From: Bacteroides sp.
Lineage (GTDB): Bacteria > Bacteroidota > Bacteroidia > Bacteroidales > Muribaculaceae
Assembly (NCBI GenBank): GCA_014802105.1
Contig: JAAVCX010000025.1
Span: 20,609 to 84,608, forward strand
DNA: 64,000 bases
Reading direction: 5' to 3'
The notes beneath the pieces are model-generated. The model made no database searches, was not told the origin of the DNA, and saw nothing but the letters and a program-made list of their open reading frames with translations. Below, one piece after another: positions 8,676 to 17,291 of the stretch. Both the position numbers and the translations under genes were made by a program. Within the stretch, counting starts at the first letter, position 1. Every line of letters begins with the position of its first letter.

Positions 8676-10319
8676 TCAGAAGAGAGTGAGCTGATTGGCA
8701 TCGTCGTTGACCGGGCGTCGGGGCGGCTCGTGATAACCGAAGTCGGGGTTGTCTTTCTGAGATGCAAACCACTCGGTGTTGTCGAGTTCATCGTCGATTT
8801 TCACCTTTTTGGGGCGCCCCCGTTTGCGGCGTTTGGGTTGCTCGTCTTCGGCTGAGGTCTCGACCATCGCGTCAAACCTTATGACACTGTCGTTACCGTT
8901 GTCGGTCTTATCGTTGTCGGCCGGTTCGTCGACTGTCTCGGCGGGTATCTTTTCCTCGGCGTCTTTGAGCCGTGATTTCAGTTCCTTGATCTCGTTGCGG
9001 AGCTTCATCTCGCTGTTGGCCTGATTGTAGAGATTGGTCTCTATCGTGTGGCGCAGCGAGGAGTTCTCCTCGGTATATTTCGAGCATTGCTCTATGAGCC
9101 TTGTATTCTCGTCGGTGAGAGCCGAGAGTCGTCCGTTGAGGGTGGTCACCTCACTGTTGAGGCGCATGATCTCGTCAGCTTCGGCAGTGTTCTCAGAGAG
9201 CTGGCGGTTTATAGCTTTCTCTTTTTTAAGAGAGTCTTTGAGTTCGGTTATACGAGCCTCCATGCGCTCCTTGACCTGCTCGAAAGCCTGTATCTGCTCA
9301 TTGATCGACTCGAGTGCCTGCTGCTGCTCGCTGATGGTTTCCTCGTATTCTTTGCGATTTGCCGCCAGATCGTTGCGCAGGGCATTTATCATGGTGTCGC
9401 TCATGGAAGTCTTGACCTCGAGCTGTTGTCTCATTGTAGACTCACGCTTGATTTCCTGCTCCTTGGCGTCTATCTCGGCAGTAAGGTCTTTCTCGCGTTC
9501 TTCAGCTCGGGCCAAGGTTGCTTTGAGGTTGTCGGCCTCGGCTCTGGAGGCCTGAAGCTTGTCGCGGAGCGAGTCGAGGGTTTCAGTCTCGGAAGAGGAT
9601 GTGTCGTCACTCTCGTCGCACGGCCCGGTCGCGGGCAGGGTGCATTTTGAGTAATGGCGCGAGGCGAAGTATTGTTCTTTCTCCTGGAATTGACGGGCCA
9701 CCTGGGCTTCGAGATCGTTGATGCGATCGAGCAGAGAGCGTTTCTGTCGCTCCACGCTCAGGCGCAGGCGACGGTTCTCCTGGCGCAGCTCCTCGTTTGT
9801 CTTGGTCTGGGCCTCGAGAGTGGCCACGCGTGCTCTCAGTTGCTTGAGCTCTGCCTCAGAGTCTTTGGGCATAGAGTCAGTGACAGCTTTGGCTACACGT
9901 GCTTTGAGAGAATCAGAGATGCTATCAAGGAGATATTTGCGTTCTGAGTCAAGGTTAAGACATCGGGCTACAAAGTCGGGCTGAAACGAGTTGAAACGCT
10001 CGATGACTGCGTCAAACAGGTCGGCGGGCAGGGCAGGGTCTTCTATGACATTGATCTCGGTCAGCTCTTGAGTGGAATTGTCGGCTTGATTGCCGTTGGC
10101 TTTGGATTCGGCTGTCTCTTCGGAGCTTTCAGACGTCATGTCCTCTGCCGAAGGGGTTTCGGCAAGGGCATCAGCCTCCTGTCTTAGGGATGTACCCTGA
10201 GAGGATTGCTGCTCAAGCTGGATGGGCTTGGGTGCATAGGTGGGTATGTCGGAGTCATATTCCTCCTCGTCGTCGGTCCCGAAACCGAACGCGCTCTTTA
10301 CGCCGTTCCAAAAAGCCAT
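8676..10319 (-). CDS. Coiled-coil protein with AT-hook-like motif and C-terminal clamp-binding-like peptide
   Basis: A 547-residue acidic, largely coiled-coil protein with no assigned function. The start is the ATG at 10319 (MAFWNGVKSAFGF); a longer form would need a TTG. Residues of about 160-450 are rich in Glu, Gln, Leu, Arg and Lys with heptad spacing, resembling SMC-type coils. Near the end is KRRKRGRPKKVK, an AT-hook-like GRP core in a basic patch, and the very C-terminus is NQLTLF, close to the bacterial sliding-clamp motif QL[S/D]LF. What is seen suggests a DNA- or replisome-associated protein; that is inference. It has its own promoter at 10404-10435 and is separated from rnfC by a palindromic terminator. 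Confidence 0.8.
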   Translation of the reverse strand: MAFWNGVKSAFGFGTDDEEEYDSDIPTYAPKPIQLEQQSSQGTSLRQEADALAETPSAEDMTSESSEETAESKANGNQADNSTQELTEINVIEDPALPADLFDAVIERFNSFQPDFVARCLNLDSERKYLLDSISDSLKARVAKAVTDSMPKDSEAELKQLRARVATLEAQTKTNEELRQENRRLRLSVERQKRSLLDRINDLEAQVARQFQEKEQYFASRHYSKCTLPATGPCDESDDTSSSETETLDSLRDKLQASRAEADNLKATLARAEEREKDLTAEIDAKEQEIKRESTMRQQLEVKTSMSDTMINALRNDLAANRKEYEETISEQQQALESINEQIQAFEQVKERMEARITELKDSLKKEKAINRQLSENTAEADEIMRLNSEVTTLNGRLSALTDENTRLIEQCSKYTEENSSLRHTIETNLYNQANSEMKLRNEIKELKSRLKDAEEKIPAETVDEPADNDKTDNGNDSVIRFDAMVETSAEDEQPKRRKRGRPKKVKIDDELDNTEWFASQKDNPDFGYHEPPRRPVNDDANQLTLF

Positions 10320-10403
10320 GAATGTCAATATATTACTATTAGAAGACAATGATTGGTGGTATAGACCTGAAACGTTGCCAGTGACAAACAGGTACTATTT
10401 TTG

Positions 10404-10435
10404 CAAAGATAGTATTTTTAGTTCAACCTCCGAAA
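10404..10435 (-). promoter_or_regulatory. Promoter of the coiled-coil protein gene
   Basis: The minus strand shows TTTC, 20 bases, then TATCTTTG: a full -7 match and three of four at -33. The transcript would start near 10397, giving a leader of about 78 bases before the ATG at 10319. The leader supports the ATG rather than an upstream TTG as start. Confidence 0.6.
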
Positions 10436-10577
10436 CAATTTATAAGGAAATATCGTGTCTGAGATGTGACAATAGTGTTAAGAAACAGCGGTTAAGAGCC
10501 GACAGCCGGGAGGCGAAGGCGTTTTTGTCACATGATGCATGTTGGAATTGCGGTAGTTGTTAGATCAGTTCATTAAC

Positions 10578-10620
10578 AAAATAACACAGGCAGTGTCGAC
10601 GACACTGCCTGTGTTATTTT
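10578..10620. terminator. Perfect 43-base palindromic hairpin after rnfC
   Basis: Positions 10578-10598 and 10600-10620 are exact inverted copies (21 bases each) around a single central base at 10599. The arms start with AAAA and end with TTTT, so the hairpin can terminate transcription in either direction. It follows the rnfC stop codon by 22 bases, showing that the rnf transcript most likely ends here. Confidence 0.85.
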
Positions 10621-10642
10621 ACAACCGGAATTTGTTGATCTG

Positions 10643-11983
10643 TCAGGATTTGGCGGCTGCAGCGCGGGCGCGCATGGCGGCCATTACTTTGCCTTTGCCC
10701 ACTCTGATGTGGTCGAGCAGAGGGCGTGAAGCGGGGCAGATGTAGCTGCACGAGCCACACTCGATACAGTTGGCTATCTTTTCCTGCTCGGCATCGTCCC
10801 ACTGCTTGAGGCGTGAAAGGGTCGAGATCAGGAAGGGCTCGAGACCCATGGGGCAGACGTTGACACAGGCGGCACACTTGATACAGGGCTCGGTGGGGCG
10901 ACGGTGGGCGTAGCGGCTGTCGAGCAGAATGCCCGAAGTGCCCTTGATCATAGGAGTCTCAAGAGTAGAGGCGGTGCGTCCCATCATGGGGCCGCCCAGG
11001 ATGATCTTCTCATATTCCTTGCCCTGAGCGAGGGTCGAGAGTATGGTGCCGAGAGCTACGCGCAGGTTGCGGCCTTCGTTGCCGTCGTGGATTGTGAGGA
11101 CGCGGTCGAGAATGGGTTCGCCCAGGTAAACGGCACGATAGACGGCATAGGCGGTGGCTACGTTCTGCACGATAGCACCGGTAGCGATGGGGAGTGCGCC
11201 CGAGGGCACTTCCTTGCCGATAGTTGCTTCAATGAGCTGTTTCTCACCTCCCTGGGGATACTTGACCTTCATGGTCATTACCTCGATGCCGGCGGCGTTG
11301 GCCGAGGCTTTGGTCATGGCTTCGATAGCCTCGGGCTTGTTGTTCTCGATGGCTATGATGCCGCGGCTCACTCCGGCGGCGCGCATCAGGAGCTGAACAC
11401 CCTTGACGATCTCGGGAGCATGCTCGCGCATGAGCATGTCGTCACACGAGAGACAGGGCTCACACTCGGCGGCATTGATGATGACTACGTCGGCTTTGGA
11501 GCCGGGAGGGGGCGAGAGCTTGACGTGGGTGGGGAAGGTCGCTCCGCCGAGACCTACGATGCCTGCATCCTTTATGAGACCGATGATGTCTTTGGGCTCG
11601 AGGGCTGCGATCTCAGAGTCCTTGCGCACAGGCTTGAGGTTGGCTATTGCTTCGGCATCGGCCTGACGGTCAGCCTCGTCGCTCTTGATATAGATGGCCT
11701 CTACGGGCATGCCCTGGGGAGTGCGGGCTACGTCGATCTTGACTACGGTACCCGAAATGGGGGTGTGGATATGAGCCGAGACGAAACCGCCGGCTTCGGC
11801 CACACGATCGCCGCGTTTGACATGATCGCCCTTCTGGACAATGGGTTTGGCGGGCGCACCGATATGCTGGGCTACGGGGAGCACCACCTCGGTGGGGAGC
11901 GGCAGGGTCTCGATAGGCTTGCCGGCCGCTATCTTGTTTTCGGCGGGATGTACGCCACCGATCTTAAACGTATGGAGGTTCAT
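10643..11983 (-). CDS. rnfC: Electron transport complex subunit RnfC
   Basis: The NADH-binding, FMN- and Fe-S-containing peripheral subunit of the Rnf ferredoxin:NAD+ oxidoreductase. The 446-residue protein has the biotinyl-lipoyl-like N-terminal part (HIGAPAKPIVQKGDHVKRGD), a GIVGLGGATFPTHVK loop and two 4Fe-4S motifs near the C-terminus (CIKCAACVNVCP and CIECGSCSYICP). Length is normal for the family, so the gene itself is intact. It follows rnfB by 27 bases. The odd point is what comes after: a palindromic terminator and an unrelated gene, not rnfD, rnfG, rnfE and rnfA, which follow in most Bacteroidales. Confidence 0.96.
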   Translation of the reverse strand: MNLHTFKIGGVHPAENKIAAGKPIETLPLPTEVVLPVAQHIGAPAKPIVQKGDHVKRGDRVAEAGGFVSAHIHTPISGTVVKIDVARTPQGMPVEAIYIKSDEADRQADAEAIANLKPVRKDSEIAALEPKDIIGLIKDAGIVGLGGATFPTHVKLSPPPGSKADVVIINAAECEPCLSCDDMLMREHAPEIVKGVQLLMRAAGVSRGIIAIENNKPEAIEAMTKASANAAGIEVMTMKVKYPQGGEKQLIEATIGKEVPSGALPIATGAIVQNVATAYAVYRAVYLGEPILDRVLTIHDGNEGRNLRVALGTILSTLAQGKEYEKIILGGPMMGRTASTLETPMIKGTSGILLDSRYAHRRPTEPCIKCAACVNVCPMGLEPFLISTLSRLKQWDDAEQEKIANCIECGSCSYICPASRPLLDHIRVGKGKVMAAMRARAAAAKS

Positions 11984-12010
11984 GTGTATTAGTGTTTGGA
12001 GGGGAAAGGT

Positions 12011-12853
12011 TTAAGCCTCGGCTGCCTCGGCTTTCTTGACGGGGAAATTAACGGCGTGGATGGCATGAGTGGGACACTGGTCGACACACTTCTTGCAGAG
12101 CTTACATTTCTCGAAGTCGATATAAGCAAGGTTGGAGGTGACGGTGATACACTCGGCGGGACAAACCTTGGCACACTTGCCGCAGCCGATACAGGCCACT
12201 TTGCATTCTTTCATTGCGATGGCACCCTTCTCCTTGTTGGAGCAGGCTACATAGACACGCATGCCGCGGGGGCCTTTGTAGCGGAGCTCGATGATTGAGC
12301 GGGGACAAGCCTTTGCACAGGCGCCACATCCGACACATTTATCTTCGATCACGCGAGGCAGGCCGGTAGCACGATCTATCTCCATGGCACCGTAGGGGCA
12401 GGCCTCCACACAGTCGCCACATCCGAGACATCCGTTGGGACATGCGCTCTCGCCCGAGCCGAGCGAGGCAAGCACCGCACACGAGGGAGCGCCCTCGAAG
12501 CGGGCCAGGGCGGGACGGAGATCACAGGTGCCGTTACACTTGAGCACGGCGATCTTGGGCTTGGTGACAGCGGGGGTCAGGCCGACGATGTCGCCGATCT
12601 GCTTCATGATTTCAGCTCCCGAGGAGGGGCAGGTGAGACCGTCGAGGGTAGTGGCACCCACGCAGGCTACGGCAAAGTCGCGGCAACCGCTGCGTCCGCA
12701 TCCGCCACAGTTGGCACCCGGCAACAGTGCCTCTACCTGGTCGATGCGTGGATCCTCGTGGACATGAAACTTCTGAGCCACGAGATAAAGCACGGTGGCT
12801 CCGATGATTCCTATGAGTCCGAGGACGATGATGGATAGGATGATTACGTTCAT
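12011..12853 (-). CDS. rnfB: Electron transport complex subunit RnfB
   Basis: The ferredoxin-type electron-transfer subunit of Rnf. The 280-residue protein starts with one membrane helix (about residues 3-26), followed by the RnfB cysteine cluster ANCGGCGRSGCRDF. Four ferredoxin-type 4Fe-4S motifs follow: CLGCGDCVEACP, CVGCGACAKACP, CIGCGKCAKVCP and CKLCKKCVDQCP. This multi-cluster form is the one found in Bacteroidetes. It lies 22 bases after rseC and 27 bases before rnfC, one transcript from the promoter at 13328-13359. Its membrane partner subunits are not encoded in this window. Confidence 0.96.
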   Translation of the reverse strand: MNVIILSIIVLGLIGIIGATVLYLVAQKFHVHEDPRIDQVEALLPGANCGGCGRSGCRDFAVACVGATTLDGLTCPSSGAEIMKQIGDIVGLTPAVTKPKIAVLKCNGTCDLRPALARFEGAPSCAVLASLGSGESACPNGCLGCGDCVEACPYGAMEIDRATGLPRVIEDKCVGCGACAKACPRSIIELRYKGPRGMRVYVACSNKEKGAIAMKECKVACIGCGKCAKVCPAECITVTSNLAYIDFEKCKLCKKCVDQCPTHAIHAVNFPVKKAEAAEA

Positions 12854-12875
12854 GGTATAGTGGGGTTAAAATTTC

Positions 12876-13313
12876 TTAGTTGTCAAGGAGTCTCACGCTC
12901 CAGGCCAGTCGAGAGGCCAGCCGGCGACGGTTGAGGTAGAGAAAGAGATCATAGAGGGCCAGTCCGCCGAAGCCGATGGCAATGCTCCACGATCCTAATG
13001 AAGGCCACGCCAACCGACAGCCCACGACGAGGATGATAAAGATGAGAGTGGGGATGATCAAGGCCCAGAACGCCGCTCTGAGCGTCGACCCCGATGAGGC
13101 GATAGCCTCGACGCGGTCGCCTGCCTTGAAGCGCAGGGCGTCGGGCAGATCGATGGTGATGGTCTCGGCTCCCGACTCGTCGCTCTTGTCTTTGTTGCAG
13201 ATCATGGCGACGGCACACCCGTCGCAATTGCCTGCTTCCTCGGCCCGCAACGTGAGAGAGCCATCTCTCACGGCTATTACTGTGCCTTTATGGCTGACGT
13301 AGTCTTGTTTCAT
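12876..13313 (-). CDS. rseC: SoxR-reducing system / RseC family protein
   Basis: A 145-residue membrane protein of the RseC family, which in enterobacteria joins Rnf-type proteins in keeping SoxR reduced and affects sigma-E; in Bacteroidales the gene regularly precedes rnfB. The N-terminal soluble part carries CDGCAVAMIC (Cys spacing x2 and x5), and two adjacent hydrophobic helices span about residues 77-120. The start is the ATG at 13313 (MKQDYVSHKG) rather than the TTG six bases upstream. It is the first gene of rseC-rnfB-rnfC and follows a full consensus promoter. Confidence 0.9.
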   Translation of the reverse strand: MKQDYVSHKGTVIAVRDGSLTLRAEEAGNCDGCAVAMICNKDKSDESGAETITIDLPDALRFKAGDRVEAIASSGSTLRAAFWALIIPTLIFIILVVGCRLAWPSLGSWSIAIGFGGLALYDLFLYLNRRRLASRLAWSVRLLDN

Positions 13314-13327
13314 GGTCAAACTGTCTG

Positions 13328-13359
13328 CAAAGTTAGAAAATTTGCTCCAACCTCACAAA
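13328..13359 (-). promoter_or_regulatory. Promoter of the rseC-rnfB-rnfC operon
   Basis: The minus strand has TTTG, 20 bases, then TAACTTTG, a full match to the Bacteroidetes promoter. Transcription should begin around 13321, only about eight bases before the rseC ATG, so the leader is very short. Confidence 0.8.
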
Positions 13360-13418
13360 TAAATTTTTTCACGTAACTCTCGGGCTTTAAAGGCCCGCGC
13401 CTGAGCCTCGCGACTCTC

Positions 13419-13934
13419 TTAGCGGTAGCGCGCGGGCTGGAGGATGAACGGGAGCGGCGACCTGAGCACTATGTTCTTGTCGGCGGTGACGCGCTGCCAT
13501 GCCGCGAGGGCTTCCTCGGGAGTGGCGGCGGTGACGGCGATCACATAATATAGAGGTTCGCGGGTGTTGACTATCATGGCGCTCTCATATCCTGAGTCGA
13601 TCAGACGCTGGCGCATCTGGCGGGCGTTGAACACCTGTTTGAACTGTCCGACCACTACATTGTAGCGCAGGAGGTTTTCCCGCGAAGAGCCCCCGTCGGC
13701 TGGGTAGCCTACATATTCACGCTTGAGCGGCAGAGAGTCGGAGCCCACCACGAGCTGTGATGTCATGGCCTGGGAGCGTATGCGTCCGTAGATGGTAGAG
13801 TCGAGGCCGGTCGATTCCTGTTGCTTGAGCTTGGCGTTCTCGTAGGCCGCGCGATAGTTGGCCTCGGTGGTCTTGCAGGCTCCCATGGTCAGGATCATGG
13901 CGACGAGGGCGAGCAGTAGCGGCAGTCGTTTCAT
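13419..13934 (-). CDS. SPOR-domain lipoprotein
   Basis: A 171-residue lipoprotein. The ATG at 13934 gives MKRLPLLLALVAMILTMGAC, a signal peptide with lipobox MGAC (Cys 20); longer readings in this frame overlap ilvA and lack a signal. The C-terminal half (RYNVVVGQFKQVFNARQM to about residue 150) has the SPOR pattern, a fold that binds denuded glycan strands of peptidoglycan. A predicted role is at the septum or cell wall from the periplasmic or outer-membrane side. It starts five bases after the ilvA stop codon, so the two are co-transcribed, although no functional link is evident. Confidence 0.88.
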   Translation of the reverse strand: MKRLPLLLALVAMILTMGACKTTEANYRAAYENAKLKQQESTGLDSTIYGRIRSQAMTSQLVVGSDSLPLKREYVGYPADGGSSRENLLRYNVVVGQFKQVFNARQMRQRLIDSGYESAMIVNTREPLYYVIAVTAATPEEALAAWQRVTADKNIVLRSPLPFILQPARYR

Positions 13935-13939
13935 AGGGC

Positions 13940-15142
13940 TTAGCATACGTGTACGCCGGCATCGGCGAGCGATTTCTTGAGTTGGGTTATGTGCTCGTGG
14001 TTGCGTGTCTCGACCTCGATGCGCAGTATGCACCCGTTGATCGAGGTGGCATCGGAGTTGCGCTCGTGGGTCACGGAGATGATGTTGGCGCCGTTCTGTC
14101 CCAGTATGCTGCATATCTCGGAGAGCTGTCCGGGCTTGTCGCCTACATCGAGTTTGAGGGTGTGGTTGCGGCCGCTCTTGACCAGGCCTCGTGTGATCAC
14201 TCGGTTGAGTATTGTCACGTCGATATTGCCGCCCGAGACTACACAGACCGTCTTCTTGCCCTTTATAGGCACCTTGTTGAACATTGCGGCTGCGACCGAT
14301 ACGGCTCCGGCTCCCTCGGCCACGAGTTTCTGCTGCTCTATGAGTGCCAGGATGGAGGCGGCTATCTCGTCTTCAGTGACGGTCACTATTTCGTCGACAT
14401 AGCGCGAGCAGAAGTCAAAGGTGTTCTCACCGGGCTCCTTGACGGCTATGCCGTCGGCAATGGTGGCTACCGAGTTCAAGCGCTCGCGCTTGCCCTCTTT
14501 CATGGAGACAAACATCGACGGGGCTCCTTCGGCCTGCACTCCATAGACTTTCACGTCGGGCTTGAGCTGCTTGAGGGTAAAGGCTATTCCGGCTATGAGA
14601 CCGCCGCCGCCGATGGGTACGATGACGGCTTCGACGTCGGGCATCTCCTCGAGTATCTCGAGACCTATAGTGCCTTGTCCGGCTATCACCTTGAGATCGT
14701 CAAAGGGGTGGATGAATGTGTAGCCGTGCTCGTCGCGCAGTTCACATGCTTTCTGATAAGCGTCGTCATAGACTCCCGGCACGAGACACACCTCGGCTCC
14801 AAGGCGCTTGGTTGCCTCGATCTTGGAGATGGGAGCGCCGGCGGGGAGACAGATGAGCGAACGTATACCGTTGCGCGTGGCGGCCAGAGCCACGCCCTGG
14901 GCATGGTTGCCGGCCGAGCAGGCTATCACGCCTTTGGCTCGTTCCTCGGGGGTCAGCTGGGAGATTTTATAATAGGCACCGCGCAGTTTGAAGGCTCCGG
15001 TGTGTTGAAGGTTTTCGGGTTTGAGATAGATCTCGGCATCGGGATTAAGGCGGGTGGGGCCGATAAGTCGTGGATGACGGGCTACGTCGCGGAGCACCTG
15101 GGCGGCGCGATAGACTTCGGATATTTCGAGTTTCTCCTCCAT
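13940..15142 (-). CDS. ilvA: Threonine ammonia-lyase (threonine dehydratase) with ACT domain
   Basis: Converts threonine to 2-oxobutanoate and ammonia, the first committed step toward isoleucine. The 400-residue enzyme has the PLP lysine in GAFKLRGA (K52), the [10 protein letters not shown] phosphate-binding region, the glycine-rich [10 protein letters not shown] loop, and a C-terminal ACT domain from about residue 325 ([20 protein letters not shown]). The short single-ACT form resembles TdcB-like IlvA enzymes found widely in Bacteroidetes; feedback control by isoleucine or valine is likely but cannot be read directly. A TATTTTTG -7 box lies at 15171-15178 on the minus strand. A SPOR lipoprotein gene follows five bases downstream. 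Confidence 0.95.
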   Translation of the reverse strand: MEEKLEISEVYRAAQVLRDVARHPRLIGPTRLNPDAEIYLKPENLQHTGAFKLRGAYYKISQLTPEERAKGVIACSAGNHAQGVALAATRNGIRSLICLPAGAPISKIEATKRLGAEVCLVPGVYDDAYQKACELRDEHGYTFIHPFDDLKVIAGQGTIGLEILEEMPDVEAVIVPIGGGGLIAGIAFTLKQLKPDVKVYGVQAEGAPSMFVSMKEGKRERLNSVATIADGIAVKEPGENTFDFCSRYVDEIVTVTEDEIAASILALIEQQKLVAEGAGAVSVAAAMFNKVPIKGKKTVCVVSGGNIDVTILNRVITRGLVKSGRNHTLKLDVGDKPGQLSEICSILGQNGANIISVTHERNSDATSINGCILRIEVETRNHEHITQLKKSLADAGVHVC

Positions 15143-15225
15143 GGTGAAATAAGTAGGTATTACTGTGGGGCAAAAATAAGTAATTTTTCTGACACTCGGT
15201 CGCTCGGCCGGGAGTTTTTATTAGA

Positions 15226-15530
15226 GAACTGATCTAAACTAATTACATAAGTAACTCTTAAAAATTAAACATCAATATGTTTTTCCCTTAGTAACCCGTG
15301 ATAGACTTTTATACTCTCTGTGGCTTTATTTTGGCTAAAATCCACTCATTCATCGGTCACCTATAACTATAGGCTCCCTCTTCATTCTTGGATTTTATCT
15401 CAAAATAAATCTCACATATAGTATAAATTAATTTTCAAGAGTTACTTAAAGCTAAAAACCAGAACTGAAATAATCTTAGAATTAACCCTTCGTCTCGAAT
15501 TGTTAATTTGTAATAAGTTTAGATCAGTTC
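15226..15530. repeat. 305-base inverted-repeat element enclosing a second element
   Basis: The ends 15226-15247 and 15509-15530 are 22-base inverted repeats with one mismatch; the outer ten bases are GAACTGATCT and AGATCAGTTC. The 10-base tip is repeated once more at 15531-15540. Both ends are flanked by AGA, a possible 3-base target duplication. Inside, starting one base after the left arm, lies the separate inverted-repeat element 15249-15447. No gene is visible within. The structure looks like a small non-autonomous mobile element with a nested insertion. Confidence 0.65.
15249..15447. repeat. MITE-like element, copy 2 (long form)
   Basis: Shares its terminal inverted repeats (about 20 bases each, AAGTAACTCTTAAAAATTAA on the left) and adjoining bases with the 65-base element at 1764-1828. 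Between the shared parts it holds about 134 extra bases, starting TTCCCTTAGTAACCCGTGAT, that the short copy lacks. TA flanks the inverted repeats on both sides, consistent with insertion at TA as in IS630/mariner-type elements. The short copy is probably an internal-deletion derivative. Confidence 0.7.
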
Positions 15531-15540
15531 AGATCAGTTC

Positions 15541-15745
15541 AGAGAAAAAAGACCACCCGGCCGGTGGCGCGGACATAATCGACGGTGTCCGGGGACACGG
15601 CAGAGCGGCGAGATCCTCAAGGGCCGTGGATGAGGGGGCTGAGCGAGAGTTGAAAAACAGTGATTTAAGATCTTTTGACAATTCGTGTAACAACATTGTA
15701 ACACGCGGCGGTGTTATAAAAGCAAACTAAAGGATGTGACTCATT
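15541..15745 (+). other. Leader region of the adenylation-domain gene
   Basis: No gene is visible in this interval. It can form two small GC-rich hairpins, CCACC-CGGCC-GGTGG near 15553 and GTGTCC-GG-GGACAC near 15587, and carries a direct repeat (TGTAACA twice) near 15689. No clear TTTG/TAnnTTTG promoter is seen, so how the downstream gene is transcribed is open. Confidence 0.4.
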
Positions 15746-17230
15746 ATGAAATCAACTATTTATTCCCGCTTCAAATATCTCGTCAACACTCAGCCCGATC
15801 ACCCCGCTATTATCGACGAGCGTTCATGTGTAAGTTATAACGGACTCGATCAGCTCTGCGACACACTGCTCTCGCGCTTCCCCTCCTATGTCCCGGCCCG
15901 TGTAGGCGTCGTGATGGACCACAGCGTGGAGATGATAGCCGCGATCCTGGCCATCGTCAAGGCCGGCGGTGCATTCGTCCCCGTGGAGCCCGATTTTCCC
16001 CCCGAGCGTATGACCCGTTATCTCACCGAGTGTGGGGTGGACTTCGTTGTCACTCAGGAGAAGTATTCCTCGCGATTGAGAGGCTTCACCCTGTTTATCG
16101 TCGGCCCGCAGATCAATGTCGATGCTACGCTCCATCCTCTGCCCGACCGTTCGGTGGCCGAGCGTCCCGCCTATATCATGTATAGCTCCTCCTATTCGGG
16201 CTATCCGACAGGTGTCGTGGTAGGCAACACTCAGGTAGTGGAGATGGCCGACCGTTTCGGCAAGACTTTCAATGTCACTCAGGACGATGTGCTCCTGCAG
16301 TATTCGGCCTGTATAGTCAATATATTCATCGAGGAGATCTTCGGCACGATCCTCAACGGCGCGATGCTTGCTATCCCGTCGGCCGAGACCCGCAACAACA
16401 CCGAGCGTCTCATGAAGTTTGCCGACGATCAGTATGTGACTATCGTCACCGGCTTCCCCTATCTGATGCACGAGCTCAATCGCCTCCCCTCGCTGCCCGT
16501 GACAGTGAGAACACTCATCAGCGGCGGCGATCAGCTTGCCACCGATTCTATCGGCCATCTTCTCGAGCAGGTGACTGTCTATAACACATACGGCCCCACC
16601 GAGGCTACCTGTCTCTCAACCTGCTATTGCTGCAACAACGGCCAGACAAGTTATTCAGGCTATTATGCACGCGGCAAGGCTCTCGAAGGCGTCGAGATCA
16701 TGCTTCTCGACGACGATCTCAATCAGGTGGCTGTGGGCAAGGAGGGCGAGATCTGCATCGCCGGCAACGGCGTGGCCGATTCTTTCACCGGCGACCACCG
16801 CAACGAGCAGATGTCGTCGATAGTGATCCTGCCCGACGGTACCCGCGCCGCCCGTACAGGCGATGTCGGCCGCATGCTCCCCGACGGAAATCTGGTGCTG
16901 GTGCGCCGCAAGGCCAGCGAGGTCAATATTCTGGGCAAGCGTGTAGTCACCGGCGAGGTGGAACGCACTCTGTTGGCCAGCGGCGAAGTGACCGAGTGTG
17001 TGGTGGAACACTATCAGGACGAGAAAGGCGCCGCCTATCTTGTGGCCTACGTAGTGCCCGGCACCCAGTCTTTCTCCCTCTCATGGGTGAAGAGCTACCT
17101 GGCACAGTATCTGCCCCCCTATATGATTCCCGAGTTCTTTGTTCTGCTCCGTCAGATTCCGGTGACCGCCACAGGCGAGGTCAATACTCTCGCTCTGCCC
17201 GTGGTGCTCAAGGATTCGGTGGCCGGTTGA
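15746..17230 (+). CDS. Stand-alone AMP-binding (NRPS adenylation-like) protein with altered catalytic motifs
   Basis: A 494-residue protein of the acyl-adenylate-forming superfamily, closest in layout to NRPS adenylation domains or DltA. Recognisable motifs are KAGGAFVPVEPDFP (about 72-85), YNTYGPTEAT (279-288) and RTGDVGRMLPDGN. Two core sites are abnormal. The phosphate loop, normally YTSGSTGxPKG, reads YSSSYSGYPTG (146-156). In the A10 motif, normally xGKVDR, the catalytic lysine is replaced: PVTATGEVNTLAL with Glu at 478. No carrier protein, thioesterase or other biosynthetic gene is adjacent. The reading frame is intact, so it is probably expressed. It may bind rather than adenylate its ligand, or have lost activity; which is unknown. 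Terminators follow. Confidence 0.82.
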   Translation: MKSTIYSRFKYLVNTQPDHPAIIDERSCVSYNGLDQLCDTLLSRFPSYVPARVGVVMDHSVEMIAAILAIVKAGGAFVPVEPDFPPERMTRYLTECGVDFVVTQEKYSSRLRGFTLFIVGPQINVDATLHPLPDRSVAERPAYIMYSSSYSGYPTGVVVGNTQVVEMADRFGKTFNVTQDDVLLQYSACIVNIFIEEIFGTILNGAMLAIPSAETRNNTERLMKFADDQYVTIVTGFPYLMHELNRLPSLPVTVRTLISGGDQLATDSIGHLLEQVTVYNTYGPTEATCLSTCYCCNNGQTSYSGYYARGKALEGVEIMLLDDDLNQVAVGKEGEICIAGNGVADSFTGDHRNEQMSSIVILPDGTRAARTGDVGRMLPDGNLVLVRRKASEVNILGKRVVTGEVERTLLASGEVTECVVEHYQDEKGAAYLVAYVVPGTQSFSLSWVKSYLAQYLPPYMIPEFFVLLRQIPVTATGEVNTLALPVVLKDSVAG

Positions 17231-17291
17231 AAACTCCGGGTCACCCCCGGGTGCTGGACACGAGCAATCTACATACATTCTCTTTATAGTG

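Noticed and set aside
8676..10319. SMC or MukB-type chromosome protein
   Set aside because: There is coiled coil but no Walker A or B motif or ABC signature, so it is not an SMC ATPase.
10904..11992. Long plus-strand open frame opposite rnfC
   Set aside because: It is the complement of a firmly identified rnfC gene, has no domain and no promoter; it arises from codon bias.
13949..15232. 427-codon open frame opposite ilvA
   Set aside because: It mirrors the ilvA coding strand over its whole length and carries no recognisable motif.
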